A stretch of DNA of 64,000 nucleotides, from NCBI GenBank assembly GCA_051122655.1, contig CP182107.1:186001-250000 (forward strand), written 5' to 3'. The notes below the pieces were generated by a model that saw nothing but the letters and a program-made list of their open reading frames with translations, was not told the origin of the DNA and searched no databases. Position 1 is the first letter of the stretch. The number at the start of each line of letters is the position of its first letter. The position numbers and the translations under genes were made by a program. This DNA is from Pasteurella sp030783905. GTDB lineage: Bacteria > Pseudomonadota > Gammaproteobacteria > Enterobacterales > Pasteurellaceae. This document shows, in pieces, positions 1 through 8,877 of the stretch.

Positions 1-2096
1 GGCAAAATTCAAGAAACTTAAAAACTAACTCTATGGGGCATGAATTAACAGAATCACAATTAGTTGAATTAGAAAATGGTGATCTTAAACTCTTTATGCG
101 AAATACAAGCGGTAAAGTGATGATGTCGACATCTAAAGATGGGGGTTATACTTGGGTAGATACAAAACAAGTCGAAAAGCTAGATCACGGTTATTCTCAA
201 CTTTCTGTCATTAAGTATTCGAAAAAAATTAACGGCAGAGAATATATTATTTTTTCGGGGCAGTCAGAAAAAGGCGCTAGTGGAGATCAGCTACGCCGTA
301 ATGGAAAACTGTATTTAGGTGAGGTTCAAGCTAACGGTGATATCAATTGGGATACAAGTAAGTTAGTTAGAAATATAAAAAGTATAGGTAAAGCTAATGG
401 AACATTAGATAATGGCTACGTTTACAGCTCAATGGCAGAACTTGGGGATGGTAGTATTGGCTTAGCTTATGAAAATAGCACAGACTATCGAACCATTATG
501 TATCTCCCCATCGCGATGCAAGAATTCTTCTGGAAAGCTGACAAGCTCTTTAGTGATATCCGTCAAAAAGATCCGTTGGTATTTACTTATAGTGGAGAGA
601 AAAATTTAGAAAAAATCGGTGATGGTATTGCGATTAAACGTGGAGAAGGGGAAAGCCAAGGGGGAATAACAGTCAGTGAAGGCTTGCTAGTGTTAGATCA
701 GCAAACAAAAGATGATAAAAATAAGGCATTCACCAAACTGATTCTCAATAATTCAGGTGTTGTTCAAGTTAATTCTCAACAAAATCTTGATGAGCTAGTG
801 CTCAATAAGAATGCTAGTGGTTACCTACAATTTACTGTGACAGACACAAACACACCTCAACTTAAGATTAATAACGATGTCAATGCAAATGGACAAGTTA
901 TAACGGTTAAAGTCAATTTGCAGAAAAAACTCCAACCCAATACCAAAGGCTATTATCACGCACAAGGCGAAGAGCTGATTAGTTACAAAGATAATGGCAC
1001 GACTCAATTTCAGCTCGTGAATGGTGAGATTTCAGATGGGATGTATGTTTATACCGTGGCAACAGTACCGAAACCAAGCGTTTTCCGTTCAACAACGACA
1101 CCGCATTCACTTTATATCACCAATAAATTAGTGACAGCAGATGGCAAAGCGGTGTCAACCGTTGCGCCATTAAGCACACCGAAAGTGATTAATGCCCGCC
1201 CGTTAGTCAATCCTATTTTAGCGTCTTATTTAAGTAGCAGCCTTGCGATAAGCCAAGTGAGCAACCAAGTACAACACAGCTTTATGCAACAATTAGGTAT
1301 GCTACAACATAACGATCGCTCACTCTTTGTGAAATATTTTGATGGTCAGCAAAAATATGTGAATAACCTAGGCTTTATTGATTATGGCTACCATTTTGAT
1401 ACACATTATAAAGGCGTAATGCTTGGTGGTAAATTATGGCAATCGGCACAAAACGGTCATGCGCTCTATATGGCAATGAACAAAATGCAATATAAAGTGA
1501 AGCCAATGGCGATTGATGGTGACACGCAAGGCAAATACCAGAGTTGGGGGATAAATACGAACTGGCATTCGACGCTTTTAGATCATATTCAGTTTGATGT
1601 ATCAGCGGGTTATCAAACACATAAAGGCGATATTGTTGGCGTGAATGGGGCATTGAAAGGTCGAAGCGTGAATGCGGGAGCCGATATTGGCTATCGCTTT
1701 GCTGTTAATGAGAGCTTAAGTTTGATTCCTTATACCGGCTTACATTACTTACAAACAACGCTCTCAAATTTAAGTGATACAGCACATAATGTGGAGATTC
1801 GTTTTAATTCATTGAAAGCCACTAAAACAAATGTTGGCCTGGATGTGGCCTATAAATTGCCTAAATTTGAGCTACAGGGTCATATTTCTTATGACTTCTA
1901 TCGTCAAAACAAAGCTGGAATTTGGGTGGATAATGTCGCATATAAACAAGGTAAGTTAGCGAATACGTTAAATCTAAGCGCACAATTAAGTGCGAATATT
2001 ACGCCTCATTTGAGTTTATCTACCGATGTGGGTATGCAACAAGCTGATAAAAAAGCGCAGTATTTGCTAGGCGTGAGTGCAGCTTATCACTTTTAA
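1..2096 (+). CDS. nanB: Sialidase autotransporter, NanB-like (5' end outside window)
   Basis: This is the C-terminal part of a secreted exo-alpha-sialidase (GH33) that releases sialic acid from host glycans. The frame is open to the left edge, so the ATG at 33 is probably internal and the signal peptide and N-terminal catalytic residues are missing. Counting from that Met, an Asp-box (STSKDGGYTW) lies at residues 32-41. A segment typical of the sialidase tail, with the Tyr-Ser-Ser and Tyr-Glu-Asn positions, follows at about 130-155. From about residue 405 to the end the protein is rich in alternating aromatic/hydrophobic strands and ends in Phe (AAYHF), as expected for an autotransporter beta-barrel. 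This architecture matches P. multocida NanB. Free sialic acid would feed uptake and LPS sialylation elsewhere in the genome. The family call is firm; the symbol is by resemblance. Confidence 0.88.
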   Translation, partial: QNSRNLKTNSMGHELTESQLVELENGDLKLFMRNTSGKVMMSTSKDGGYTWVDTKQVEKLDHGYSQLSVIKYSKKINGREYIIFSGQSEKGASGDQLRRNGKLYLGEVQANGDINWDTSKLVRNIKSIGKANGTLDNGYVYSSMAELGDGSIGLAYENSTDYRTIMYLPIAMQEFFWKADKLFSDIRQKDPLVFTYSGEKNLEKIGDGIAIKRGEGESQGGITVSEGLLVLDQQTKDDKNKAFTKLILNNSGVVQVNSQQNLDELVLNKNASGYLQFTVTDTNTPQLKINNDVNANGQVITVKVNLQKKLQPNTKGYYHAQGEELISYKDNGTTQFQLVNGEISDGMYVYTVATVPKPSVFRSTTTPHSLYITNKLVTADGKAVSTVAPLSTPKVINARPLVNPILASYLSSSLAISQVSNQVQHSFMQQLGMLQHNDRSLFVKYFDGQQKYVNNLGFIDYGYHFDTHYKGVMLGGKLWQSAQNGHALYMAMNKMQYKVKPMAIDGDTQGKYQSWGINTNWHSTLLDHIQFDVSAGYQTHKGDIVGVNGALKGRSVNAGADIGYRFAVNESLSLIPYTGLHYLQTTLSNLSDTAHNVEIRFNSLKATKTNVGLDVAYKLPKFELQGHISYDFYRQNKAGIWVDNVAYKQGKLANTLNLSAQLSANITPHLSLSTDVGMQQADKKAQYLLGVSAAYHF

Positions 2097-2121
2097 TTCA
2101 CCTCTTATGAGTCATTTCATC

Positions 2122-2178
2122 AAAAGTGCGGTGGATTTTCTTAAGATTTTGAAATTGATAGAAAATAGACCGCACTTT
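2122..2178 (+). terminator. Inverted pair of uptake signal sequences, likely terminator of nanB
   Basis: AAGTGCGGT at 2124-2132 and its complement ACCGCACTT at 2169-2177 face each other just after the nanB stop, giving a stem of about ten pairs with a loop of about 36 bases, followed by a T-rich run. Paired inverted uptake words acting as terminators are known from H. influenzae. The function here is inferred. Confidence 0.6.
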
Positions 2179-2287
2179 CCTTTCCCTTTTTAAGCTATGC
2201 TTGCTCATCAATGATGTTTTTTATTGCTTTTAAGTAAAGTATATGTATCATACTCTCGAATTTTTTCGTTTATCTGAGGAAAGTGGA

Positions 2288-3676
2288 ATGTATACATCAA
2301 ATTTTTCTAATTTATTGCTCAATGTTGACAGTTACAAAGCATCACATTGGTTGCAATATCCACCCAATACAGAATATGTTTCTTATTATATTGAAGCACG
2401 TGGAGGAAATTTTGATGTGCTTGTATTTGGTTTACAAGCTTTTATCAAAGAATACTTACTCAAACCTATCACGCAACATGATATTGATGATGCGGAAGTG
2501 GTCTTGACCGCACACGGCTTACCATTTAATCGTCAGGGCTGGCAACGTTTATTGGAGAAACATCAAGGTCGATTACCCATTAAAATTGAGGCCGTGCCAG
2601 AGGGGACGGTATTGCCCGTCGGAAATGTCATTTGCCAAATTGTCAATACCGACCCTGAGTTTTTTTGGTTAGGCGGATATTTAGAAACCGCATTGTTACG
2701 AGCAATTTGGTATCCCTCTACGGTAGCGAGTGTGTCATATTTTTGTAAACAAAAAATTAAAGCGGCATTAGAGAAATCTTCAGATAGTTTAGCGGGGATC
2801 GGCTTTAAATTGCATGATTTTGGTGCGCGGGGGGCTTCGAGTCTAGAAACGGTGGCATTAGGTGGCTTAGCACATTTAGTGAATTTTATGGGGACTGATA
2901 GCGTGTCTGCATTGGTCGCAGCCAAGCGTTGGTACAATGTGACCACAATGCCTGCATTTTCCATTCCTGCCGCGGAACACAGCACGATGACTTCTTGGGG
3001 AAAAGAACGAGAAGTAGAGGCTTTCCGTAATATGATCGAGCAATTTGCAGGTGAAAATAAGATTTATGCTGTTGTATCAGATAGTTATGATCTTTGGAAT
3101 GCGTTAGAAAATATTTGGGGTACTGAACTAAAAGAGCTAGTGGAATTAAAAGGTGGCACGTTAGTGGTTCGCCCAGATAGTGGCGATCCTGTTGAAGTTG
3201 TTTGTCGTACTTTAGCGATCTTAGCTGAAAAATTTGGTACAACCTTAAATAGTAAAGGGTATAAAATGTTGCCTGACTGCATACGTATTATTCAAGGTGA
3301 TGGGATTAATGTGAACTCCTTAGGCAGAATCTTGGATGCGATTATGGCTAGCGGTTTTAGTGTCGAGAATGTCGCCTTTGGTATGGGAGGTGGGCTATTA
3401 CAACAAGTCAATCGAGATACGATGAGTTGGGCGATGAAAGCCAATGCGGTATGTATTGCGGGTGAATGGCATGATGTTTATAAAGATCCTATCACTAGTC
3501 ATGCAAAACGCTCAAAAAGAGGCATACTTGCCTTGGTTAAACAAGCGGATCATTGGCAAACAATTGAACACAAGGCGCTTGAAAATCAACAAAATCAGCT
3601 TCGTACAGTGTTTCTCAATGGACAATTATTGATTGATGAACATTTTGATGATATTCGAGGGAGAGTGGGACTCTAA
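2288..3676 (+). CDS. nadV: Nicotinamide phosphoribosyltransferase
   Basis: The enzyme joins nicotinamide and PRPP to make NMN, a short route to NAD that lets Pasteurellaceae lacking de novo synthesis grow without NAD (V factor). The protein shows the NAMPT landmarks: VDSYKASHW near the N-terminus, HDFGARG around residue 177, VVRPDSGDP around 292, GDGIN around 337 and FGMGGGLLQQVNRDT near 365. The frame opens at 2243, but the ATG at 2288 is preceded by GAGGAAAG at the right distance and leaves a 462-residue protein beginning just before the conserved core, so I choose 2288. The gene stands alone between nanB and an outer membrane protein gene. In H. ducreyi a plasmid copy of nadV confers V-factor independence; here it looks chromosomal. 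Confidence 0.92.
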   Translation: MYTSNFSNLLLNVDSYKASHWLQYPPNTEYVSYYIEARGGNFDVLVFGLQAFIKEYLLKPITQHDIDDAEVVLTAHGLPFNRQGWQRLLEKHQGRLPIKIEAVPEGTVLPVGNVICQIVNTDPEFFWLGGYLETALLRAIWYPSTVASVSYFCKQKIKAALEKSSDSLAGIGFKLHDFGARGASSLETVALGGLAHLVNFMGTDSVSALVAAKRWYNVTTMPAFSIPAAEHSTMTSWGKEREVEAFRNMIEQFAGENKIYAVVSDSYDLWNALENIWGTELKELVELKGGTLVVRPDSGDPVEVVCRTLAILAEKFGTTLNSKGYKMLPDCIRIIQGDGINVNSLGRILDAIMASGFSVENVAFGMGGGLLQQVNRDTMSWAMKANAVCIAGEWHDVYKDPITSHAKRSKRGILALVKQADHWQTIEHKALENQQNQLRTVFLNGQLLIDEHFDDIRGRVGL

Positions 3677-3781
3677 ACGGTATATATAGGCACCGTATTT
3701 TATTCGTGTTAGACACTTTTCGATGAGATTTTCTTGCATCTGGTGAGAAAATCTGGCTTTATTGCACGAGATTCTTGATTT

Positions 3782-3821
3782 AAAAGGTTGGGCAAGGTAA
3801 TGTACCTACTCAACCTTTTTT
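3782..3821 (+). terminator. Rho-independent terminator downstream of nadV
   Basis: A 9-pair stem AAAAGGTTG/CAACCTTTT with further inner pairing (GGTA/TACC) is followed by a T-run. It lies about 105 bases after the nadV stop, leaving a structured 3' UTR. Confidence 0.75.
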
Positions 3822-4078
3822 ACATTTTTCATTTTTTTATTCAAAAAGGAAATGGAGATTTATTTAAAATAATTTATGCCATATATATCGTTTTGATAGC
3901 GCATGTTTATTTCTAAATTAATTTTTCCTTTTGTTTTTTCTTATTACTTATCGTTAGTTTATTTCATAATTAAATGTGCTAAAAACAAGATTCTTGAATT
4001 AATTATTTTATTTATTATTAATAAATATTGAGTGTTTAATTTTTATTAAGATTGGTTATTTATTATCTTTTTAAATTT

Positions 4079-4094
4079 ACGCAAACGTTTGCTT
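4079..4094. promoter_or_regulatory. PurR-like operator
   Basis: ACGCAAACGTTTGCTT contains a perfect 12-base palindrome and matches the PurR box as known from E. coli (ACGCAAACGTTTTCNT) almost throughout. It sits about 85 bases upstream of the start codon at 4180, close to the likely promoter. Regulator identity is inferred; another LacI-family protein could bind it. Confidence 0.6.
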
Positions 4095-4179
4095 TTATTG
4101 AGGTATGACCAGTTTTTATTGATATGATACATATTTAATATCAAAATTCATCTCCCAATTCATTTTATACGAGGTTTGT

Positions 4180-4953
4180 ATGAAAAATAAAAGTAAATTA
4201 TTAGCATGCTGTTTAATGGTTTTTCCCATGACCAGTTTTTCTGTTGGAAATAACAATTTTATTGGAGCAGGGGTATCTGTTGGTAATAGTATTTATCATG
4301 TCAAAAAGCGTACCTCAGTAGATCCGCTTTTAACGCTAGATCTTTCGTTCGGTAATTTTTATATGCGTGGTGCAGCAGGCATAAGTGAAATTGGTTATCA
4401 CCAGCAATTTACGACTCATTTTGCCGCCTCCCTTTTCATTAGTCCCTTTGATGGCGCAGCGATAAAAAGTAAAGATCTCAAGGCCGGATATGATTCTATT
4501 CAAGATCGTAAAACACAAGTTGCTGCTGGGATCGGGCTAGATTATGATTTAAGTGATATGTTCAATTTACCGAATACGACTATTTCGTTCGAGATGAAAA
4601 AAGGTCGTCGTGGCTTCAATAGTCATCTTACGTTAGCTCAGGCGTTTATGTTGACTGATAAACTCAGTATTTCTCCTTCTATTGGTTTAAGCTATTATTC
4701 AGCAAAATATACCAATTATTATTTTGGTATTAAAAAATCTGAATTAAAAGGATATAAAATAAATACGGTGTATCACCCTAAAGCGTCTTATTCAGGCAAT
4801 GTGACATTAAGTACAAATTATGCAATAACAGATCATATTGGTATGGGACTTTCTCTTTCTTGGGATGCGTATTCTAAAACAATAAGAAAATCACCAATTG
4901 TTAAACAAGGTAATGAATTCAGTTCAACATTGAACTTCTATTATATGTTTTAA
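4180..4953 (+). CDS. MipA/OmpV-family outer membrane protein
   Basis: A 257-residue protein with a Sec signal peptide (cleavage probably after SFS, about residue 22) and alternating beta-strand sequence ending in Phe. The segment with YYFGIKKSEL and the C-terminal SPIVKQGNEFSSTLNF resemble the 'YFGV' and 'SPIV' blocks of the MipA/OmpV family (scaffolding or porin-like barrels). The substrate is unknown. A PurR-like palindrome precedes it, and a hairpin terminator follows, so it is probably transcribed alone. The family call is from motif memory. Confidence 0.7.
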   Translation: MKNKSKLLACCLMVFPMTSFSVGNNNFIGAGVSVGNSIYHVKKRTSVDPLLTLDLSFGNFYMRGAAGISEIGYHQQFTTHFAASLFISPFDGAAIKSKDLKAGYDSIQDRKTQVAAGIGLDYDLSDMFNLPNTTISFEMKKGRRGFNSHLTLAQAFMLTDKLSISPSIGLSYYSAKYTNYYFGIKKSELKGYKINTVYHPKASYSGNVTLSTNYAITDHIGMGLSLSWDAYSKTIRKSPIVKQGNEFSSTLNFYYMF

Positions 4954-4962
4954 ACTCTGAGC

Positions 4963-4990
4963 AGGGAGGCTAATTAGGCTTCCCTTTTTA
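4963..4990 (+). terminator. Terminator after the OmpV-like gene
   Basis: A stem GGGAGGCT/GGCTTCCC (two G-U wobbles) with a short AATTA-type loop is followed by CTTTTTA, directly after the stop codon and before macA. Confidence 0.7.
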
Positions 4991-5044
4991 TTCCACTAAC
5001 ACAGAAGTATGTTTAGCTAAATTGATGAAGGAGAGTTATTTTCC

Positions 5045-6172
5045 ATGAGGAAATACAGTAAATATATTTTGCTTGTTTTATTTCTTTGTCTCATGATTTT
5101 CTATTATATGAGCGAGGAGGAAAAGCGTAGTGATATTATTTTCCCCGCGTTAAGAAGTGATATACAAAAAGTGATTACGGCAAGTGGTATTTTACAGGCT
5201 AAAGAAGAGGTTGAGATTGGTTCGCAAGCTTCTGGGCAAGTGAAGCAAATTCTGGTGAAAGAAGGGCAACGGGTCAAGAAAGGTGATTTATTAGCACTTA
5301 TCGATCCTAGAATTGCGGAAACAGAATTAAAGTTAGCAAAAGCTGAATTGGACGCGGCGGAAGCAAATTTAGCCATCAGACAGGCAAATTTAGTTTTGGC
5401 TGAAGCGAATTTAGCACGTTACGCTTTGCTGGATAAAAAAAAGGCTACTACCAAAAAAGATCTTGAAGAAATCAGAAATAAGCGAGACATTGAACAGGCA
5501 GAGCTACGTATCGCAAAGAGTCGTATAGAAAGCGCGAAAGTGAAGCTAGAAAAAGCGAACACAGAACTGGGGTATACCGAAATTCGTTCCCCACTTGATG
5601 CGGTGGTGATTTCGGTTGTTGCACAAAGTGGACAAACCTTAGCCGCGAGTCAGCAAACCCCGGTTTTAATGAAGTTGGCGGTTATCGATACGATGAAAGT
5701 GAATGCTCGAATTTCAGAAGCCGATGTAATTCATCTTCATGTAGGTGCACCTGTGCAGTTTACTTTGTTAGGTGCGCCACATGAGCAATTTCATGCTTCA
5801 TTAGACTCGGTTCAATTAGCACCAGTGAAAGTCAGTGAAGCGACCTATTATTATGCCACCTTTGAGGTGCCTAATCCCGATCATAAACTACGTATTGCGA
5901 TGACAGCTGAAGTGTCTATTTTATTAGACAAGCGAGAGAATGTTGTGACACTTCCCATTTCGGCATTAGGTCAAATGCTTAAACCAAACCATTATTACGT
6001 GACACGCTTAAATCAATCAGGTGAAAGAGAACAAGTTGTCGTGAAAACGGGCTTAAAAGATGAAGCAAGCATAGAAATTGTGGAAGGCTTATCAGAAGGC
6101 GATGAAGTCATCTTATCGGTGAATCCTGCCACGCATTTGAATGATGAAGAAATATACGGTCTGGGATTATGA
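5045..6172 (+). CDS. macA: MacA-like periplasmic adaptor of a macrolide/peptide efflux pump
   Basis: A membrane-fusion protein of 375 residues that couples the MacB ABC transporter to an outer membrane channel. It has one N-terminal membrane anchor (about residues 7-22), a biotinyl/lipoyl half-domain (VEIGSQASGQVKQILVKEGQ region, about 57-76), a long alpha-helical hairpin rich in Ala, Glu and Lys (about 95-180), the second lipoyl half (YTEIRSPLDAVV) and a beta-barrel domain. Its stop overlaps the macB start by four bases (ATGA), so the two are translationally coupled. No TolC gene is nearby, so the outer membrane partner must be encoded elsewhere. Confidence 0.88.
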   Translation: MRKYSKYILLVLFLCLMIFYYMSEEEKRSDIIFPALRSDIQKVITASGILQAKEEVEIGSQASGQVKQILVKEGQRVKKGDLLALIDPRIAETELKLAKAELDAAEANLAIRQANLVLAEANLARYALLDKKKATTKKDLEEIRNKRDIEQAELRIAKSRIESAKVKLEKANTELGYTEIRSPLDAVVISVVAQSGQTLAASQQTPVLMKLAVIDTMKVNARISEADVIHLHVGAPVQFTLLGAPHEQFHASLDSVQLAPVKVSEATYYYATFEVPNPDHKLRIAMTAEVSILLDKRENVVTLPISALGQMLKPNHYYVTRLNQSGEREQVVVKTGLKDEASIEIVEGLSEGDEVILSVNPATHLNDEEIYGLGL

Positions 6173-8124
6173 TAAATCAACCTTTAATTGAATTAAAAAA
6201 TGTCGTGCGTCGTTATGGTCATGGCGAGACTGAAACAACTGTATTAAAGTCGATTAATCTCAATCTCTATGCGGGTGAAATGGTCGCGATTGTGGGGGCA
6301 TCGGGGTCGGGGAAATCCACTTTAATGAATATATTAGGTGTACTTGATCAAGCGGATGAAGGTGAGTATCTTTTTCGCGGCCGCTCGATTGCCACATTAT
6401 CGCGTGATGAATTAGCTGATTTACGTTGTTACCACTTTGGTTTTGTTTTCCAACGTTATCATTTATTGCCTCATCTCACTGCGCTAGAAAATGTTGAGGT
6501 GCCAGCGATCTATTCTGCGATGGACAAAGAAAAACGTACCGAACGAGCACAAAAATTACTGTGTCGTTTGGGATTAGACAATCAGTTAAAGAATAAACCC
6601 TCTCAACTGTCAGGTGGACAGCAACAACGTGTCAGTATTGCTCGTGCATTGATGAATGGAGGGGAGATTATTTTAGCGGATGAACCGACGGGAGCGTTAG
6701 ACAGCCAAAGTAGCCAAGAGGTGTTATCAGTCCTGAAGACATTAAATCAGCAAGGGCATACAGTGGTGTTAATTACGCACGATAAGCAAATTGCAGCACA
6801 TGCTGACAGAATTATCACGATGAAAGATGGCGAGATTATTGCGGATAGTGGCGTGAATGAAACGGCAATGAGATCATCTTGCCAAAAGGCAAGTATACAG
6901 GCGCCCGTGTCTACGATGCATTACTTAGCCGCGTGGCGTCGCTATCAAGCTGCTTTCTTGATGGCAATGCATATGATGTTGGCACATAAAATGAGAACAT
7001 TACTCACGATGCTCGGTATTATTATTGGTATCGCAGCCGTTGTTTGTGTGATCGCCTTGGGAGAGGGGGCCAAAAATAAAGTGCTGGCTGAATTTAGTGC
7101 GCTCGGCAATAACACAATCGATATTTATCCCGGCAAAAATTGGGGCGATCCTGATGCGCTCAAAATTCAAACACTTAATCATGCTGATTTAATACTCCTA
7201 CGCCAACAACCTTATTTAAAAGGCGCAACACCACAAATTTCGGCAGAGCAACCATTGCGTTTCTTGAATAGAACTTTGAATGCGACTATTTATGGCGTAA
7301 GTGAAGATTTTTTCCAACTAAGAAAATTCCGGTTACTTAGTGGACGTGGGTTTCATCGTCATGATATGACAACAAATCAAGCTATTGGGGTGATAGATAA
7401 AAAGTCACAGCAAGCGATCTTTGGCACACAAAGTGCGGTAGGAAAAACGATATTTATTGGACAAATGCCCATTGCGATTGTTGGGGTGGTCGACACACCT
7501 TCCCAAAATATGGAAGGAAAACGAGTCACAGTCTGGCTGCCCTATAATACCGTAGTGAGTCGTTTATATAATCAGTCTTATTTTCAACAGATTACGGTAC
7601 AAGTCAAAGAACATATTGCACCTGATATAGCCGAAAAGGCGATTATTGATTTATTGACCATACAACATGGGAGAAAAGATTTCTTTACCTTCAGTAGCCT
7701 TAAGTTTTTACAATCACTTCAACGAACGACACAAACCTTAACGATGATGATCTCTTCGATTGCGTTTATTTCGTTAGTCGTGGGGGGAATTGGGGTCATG
7801 AATATTATGCTCGTGTCTGTCATAGAGAGAACGCGTGAAATTGGTATTCGTATTGCAGTTGGCGCAAAAGAGAAAGATATTTTGCATCAGTTTTTGATTG
7901 AATCAGCGAGTGTGAGTCTATTTGGCGGTCTGTTGGGAGTATTACTTTCCTTATTATTAGGAACTCTGTTTTCTGCTTTCACTGACAGTATTAAAATGCA
8001 ATTTACGTTTTCTTCATTTGTGATTGCGTTTGTTTGTTCGTCACTGATCGGTATGATCTTTGGCTATTTTCCTGCACGCAATGCTGCTAGATTAAAGCCC
8101 GTTGTTGCGTTATCACAGGAATAA
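6169..8124 (+). CDS. macB: MacB-like ABC efflux transporter, ATPase plus permease
   Basis: A 651-residue fused half-transporter that forms a homodimer in the inner membrane. The N-terminal ATPase has Walker A GASGSGKST (residues 43-51), signature LSGGQQQR (about 147-154), Walker B ILADEP (about 168) and the switch His (ITHD, about 204). A membrane helix near 280-300 leads to a large periplasmic domain (about 300-520). Three more helices follow near 528-550, 582-605 and 613-635, the MacB topology. The conserved cytoplasmic ERTREIGIRIAVGA motif of MacB/FtsX-type permeases is present. It overlaps macA and is followed by a hairpin. An uptake word lies inside it at 7431. Confidence 0.9.
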   Translation: MINQPLIELKNVVRRYGHGETETTVLKSINLNLYAGEMVAIVGASGSGKSTLMNILGVLDQADEGEYLFRGRSIATLSRDELADLRCYHFGFVFQRYHLLPHLTALENVEVPAIYSAMDKEKRTERAQKLLCRLGLDNQLKNKPSQLSGGQQQRVSIARALMNGGEIILADEPTGALDSQSSQEVLSVLKTLNQQGHTVVLITHDKQIAAHADRIITMKDGEIIADSGVNETAMRSSCQKASIQAPVSTMHYLAAWRRYQAAFLMAMHMMLAHKMRTLLTMLGIIIGIAAVVCVIALGEGAKNKVLAEFSALGNNTIDIYPGKNWGDPDALKIQTLNHADLILLRQQPYLKGATPQISAEQPLRFLNRTLNATIYGVSEDFFQLRKFRLLSGRGFHRHDMTTNQAIGVIDKKSQQAIFGTQSAVGKTIFIGQMPIAIVGVVDTPSQNMEGKRVTVWLPYNTVVSRLYNQSYFQQITVQVKEHIAPDIAEKAIIDLLTIQHGRKDFFTFSSLKFLQSLQRTTQTLTMMISSIAFISLVVGGIGVMNIMLVSVIERTREIGIRIAVGAKEKDILHQFLIESASVSLFGGLLGVLLSLLLGTLFSAFTDSIKMQFTFSSFVIAFVCSSLIGMIFGYFPARNAARLKPVVALSQE

Positions 8125-8192
8125 GGCAGACAGTACCTACTACTGATGAATGACGGACATGCACGAGTGACGGATGGTCGGTTTTCTATAAG

Positions 8193-8217
8193 ATGGTGGC
8201 GGTATCGCCACCATTTC
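8193..8217 (+). terminator. Probable terminator after macB
   Basis: A GC-rich perfect 9-pair stem ATGGTGGCG/CGCCACCAT with a GTAT loop is followed by TTCGTTT, about 70 bases after macB. The T-tract is interrupted, so termination strength is uncertain. Confidence 0.55.
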
Positions 8218-8310
8218 GTTTGCATACAAAAACCTAAGTAAATATAGGTTAGCACCACTAAACAGCCACTAATTGAAAAGCAGGAAATGAAGGCAGTGAA
8301 TTTTAGGCAT

Positions 8311-8333
8311 AAAAAAAGTCGCATTGTGCGACT
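8311..8333 (-). terminator. Terminator of the tRNA Gly-Cys-Leu operon
   Basis: Read on the minus strand, a 7-pair stem AGTCGCA/TGCGACT with a 3-base loop is followed by a run of T residues. It lies about 28 bases past the tRNA-Leu 3' end. Confidence 0.8.
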
Positions 8334-8361
8334 GAATTACTGATTTTGTTGATGTTTTAAA

Positions 8362-8448
8362 TGGTGCCCGAGGGCGGACTTGAACCGCCACGCTTCGAAA
8401 AGCGAGGGATTTTAAATCCCTTGTGTCTACCGATTTCACCACTCGGGC
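8362..8448 (-). tRNA. tRNA-Leu (anticodon UAA)
   Basis: An 87-base cloverleaf with encoded CCA, acceptor stem GCCCGAG/CTCGGGC, a long variable arm and a TTTAAAA anticodon loop, giving UAA. Last gene of a three-tRNA operon. Confidence 0.95.
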
Positions 8449-8491
8449 GCACTATTTGACATCTTATTTTAACTAACTTGGTATCAGCTTA

Positions 8492-8565
8492 TGGAGGCGT
8501 GTCCCGGAGTCGAACCGAGCTACATGGATTTGCAATCCAGTGCATAACCGCTTTGCTAACACGCC
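8492..8565 (-). tRNA. tRNA-Cys (anticodon GCA)
   Basis: A 74-base cloverleaf with CCA, acceptor stem GGCGTGT/ACACGCC and an anticodon stem closing a TTGCAAA loop. Middle gene of the operon. Confidence 0.95.
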
Positions 8566-8572
8566 GTTAGTT

Positions 8573-8648
8573 TGGAGCGGGAAACGAGGCTCGAACTCGC
8601 GACCCCAACCTTGGCAAGGTTGTGCTCTACCAACTGAGCTATTCCCGC
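8573..8648 (-). tRNA. tRNA-Gly (anticodon GCC)
   Basis: A 76-base cloverleaf with CCA, acceptor stem GCGGGAA/TTCCCGC and a TTGCCAA anticodon loop. First gene of the operon. The order Gly-Cys-Leu is the same as glyW-cysT-leuZ in E. coli. Confidence 0.95.
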
Positions 8649-8853
8649 ATTCGCTGTTAGTGCGGTGCATTCTACTGATTTATAAAAATCTGTCAACGGT
8701 TGTTTTGAAAAAAAATGATTAATTGGTGAAAAAAAGTGCATATTAATTTTTTCTGTTTAAAAAATGAGTTTTTTGTATAAGTATAACCAACTTGGCGTTT
8801 TTCTTGTCAGCTACAAATTTCCTTTTTTCTTTTTTCGCTTTTATGACATAATA

Positions 8854-8877
8854 TTAGATCTAGACATCTAGATAGCC
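8854..8877. promoter_or_regulatory. MetJ-type operator (met boxes) upstream of metB
   Basis: AGACATCT (8862-8869) matches the MetJ 8-mer AGACGTCT at seven of eight positions. It is flanked in register by weaker boxes TTAGATCT (8854-8861) and AGATAGCC (8870-8877). MetJ binds tandem 8-mers, so repression by S-adenosylmethionine-MetJ is likely. The site is about 45 bases before the start codon. Confidence 0.65.

Larger units (their letters stand above)
3677..4179. other. 503-base AT-rich intergenic region
   Basis: No protein gene is visible. The left third holds two hairpins: a perfect 9-pair stem at 3726-3754 and a terminator at 3782-3821. The right part is very AT-rich and ends in a PurR-like palindrome (4079-4094) and a TATGAT-type -10 element near 4122, before the outer membrane protein gene at 4180. 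A small RNA in 3700-3823 is possible but unproven. Confidence 0.6.

Noticed and set aside
8473..8741. Open frames of about 60 codons on both strands
   Set aside because: They lie across the tRNA-Gly and tRNA-Cys genes; tRNA sequence explains them.
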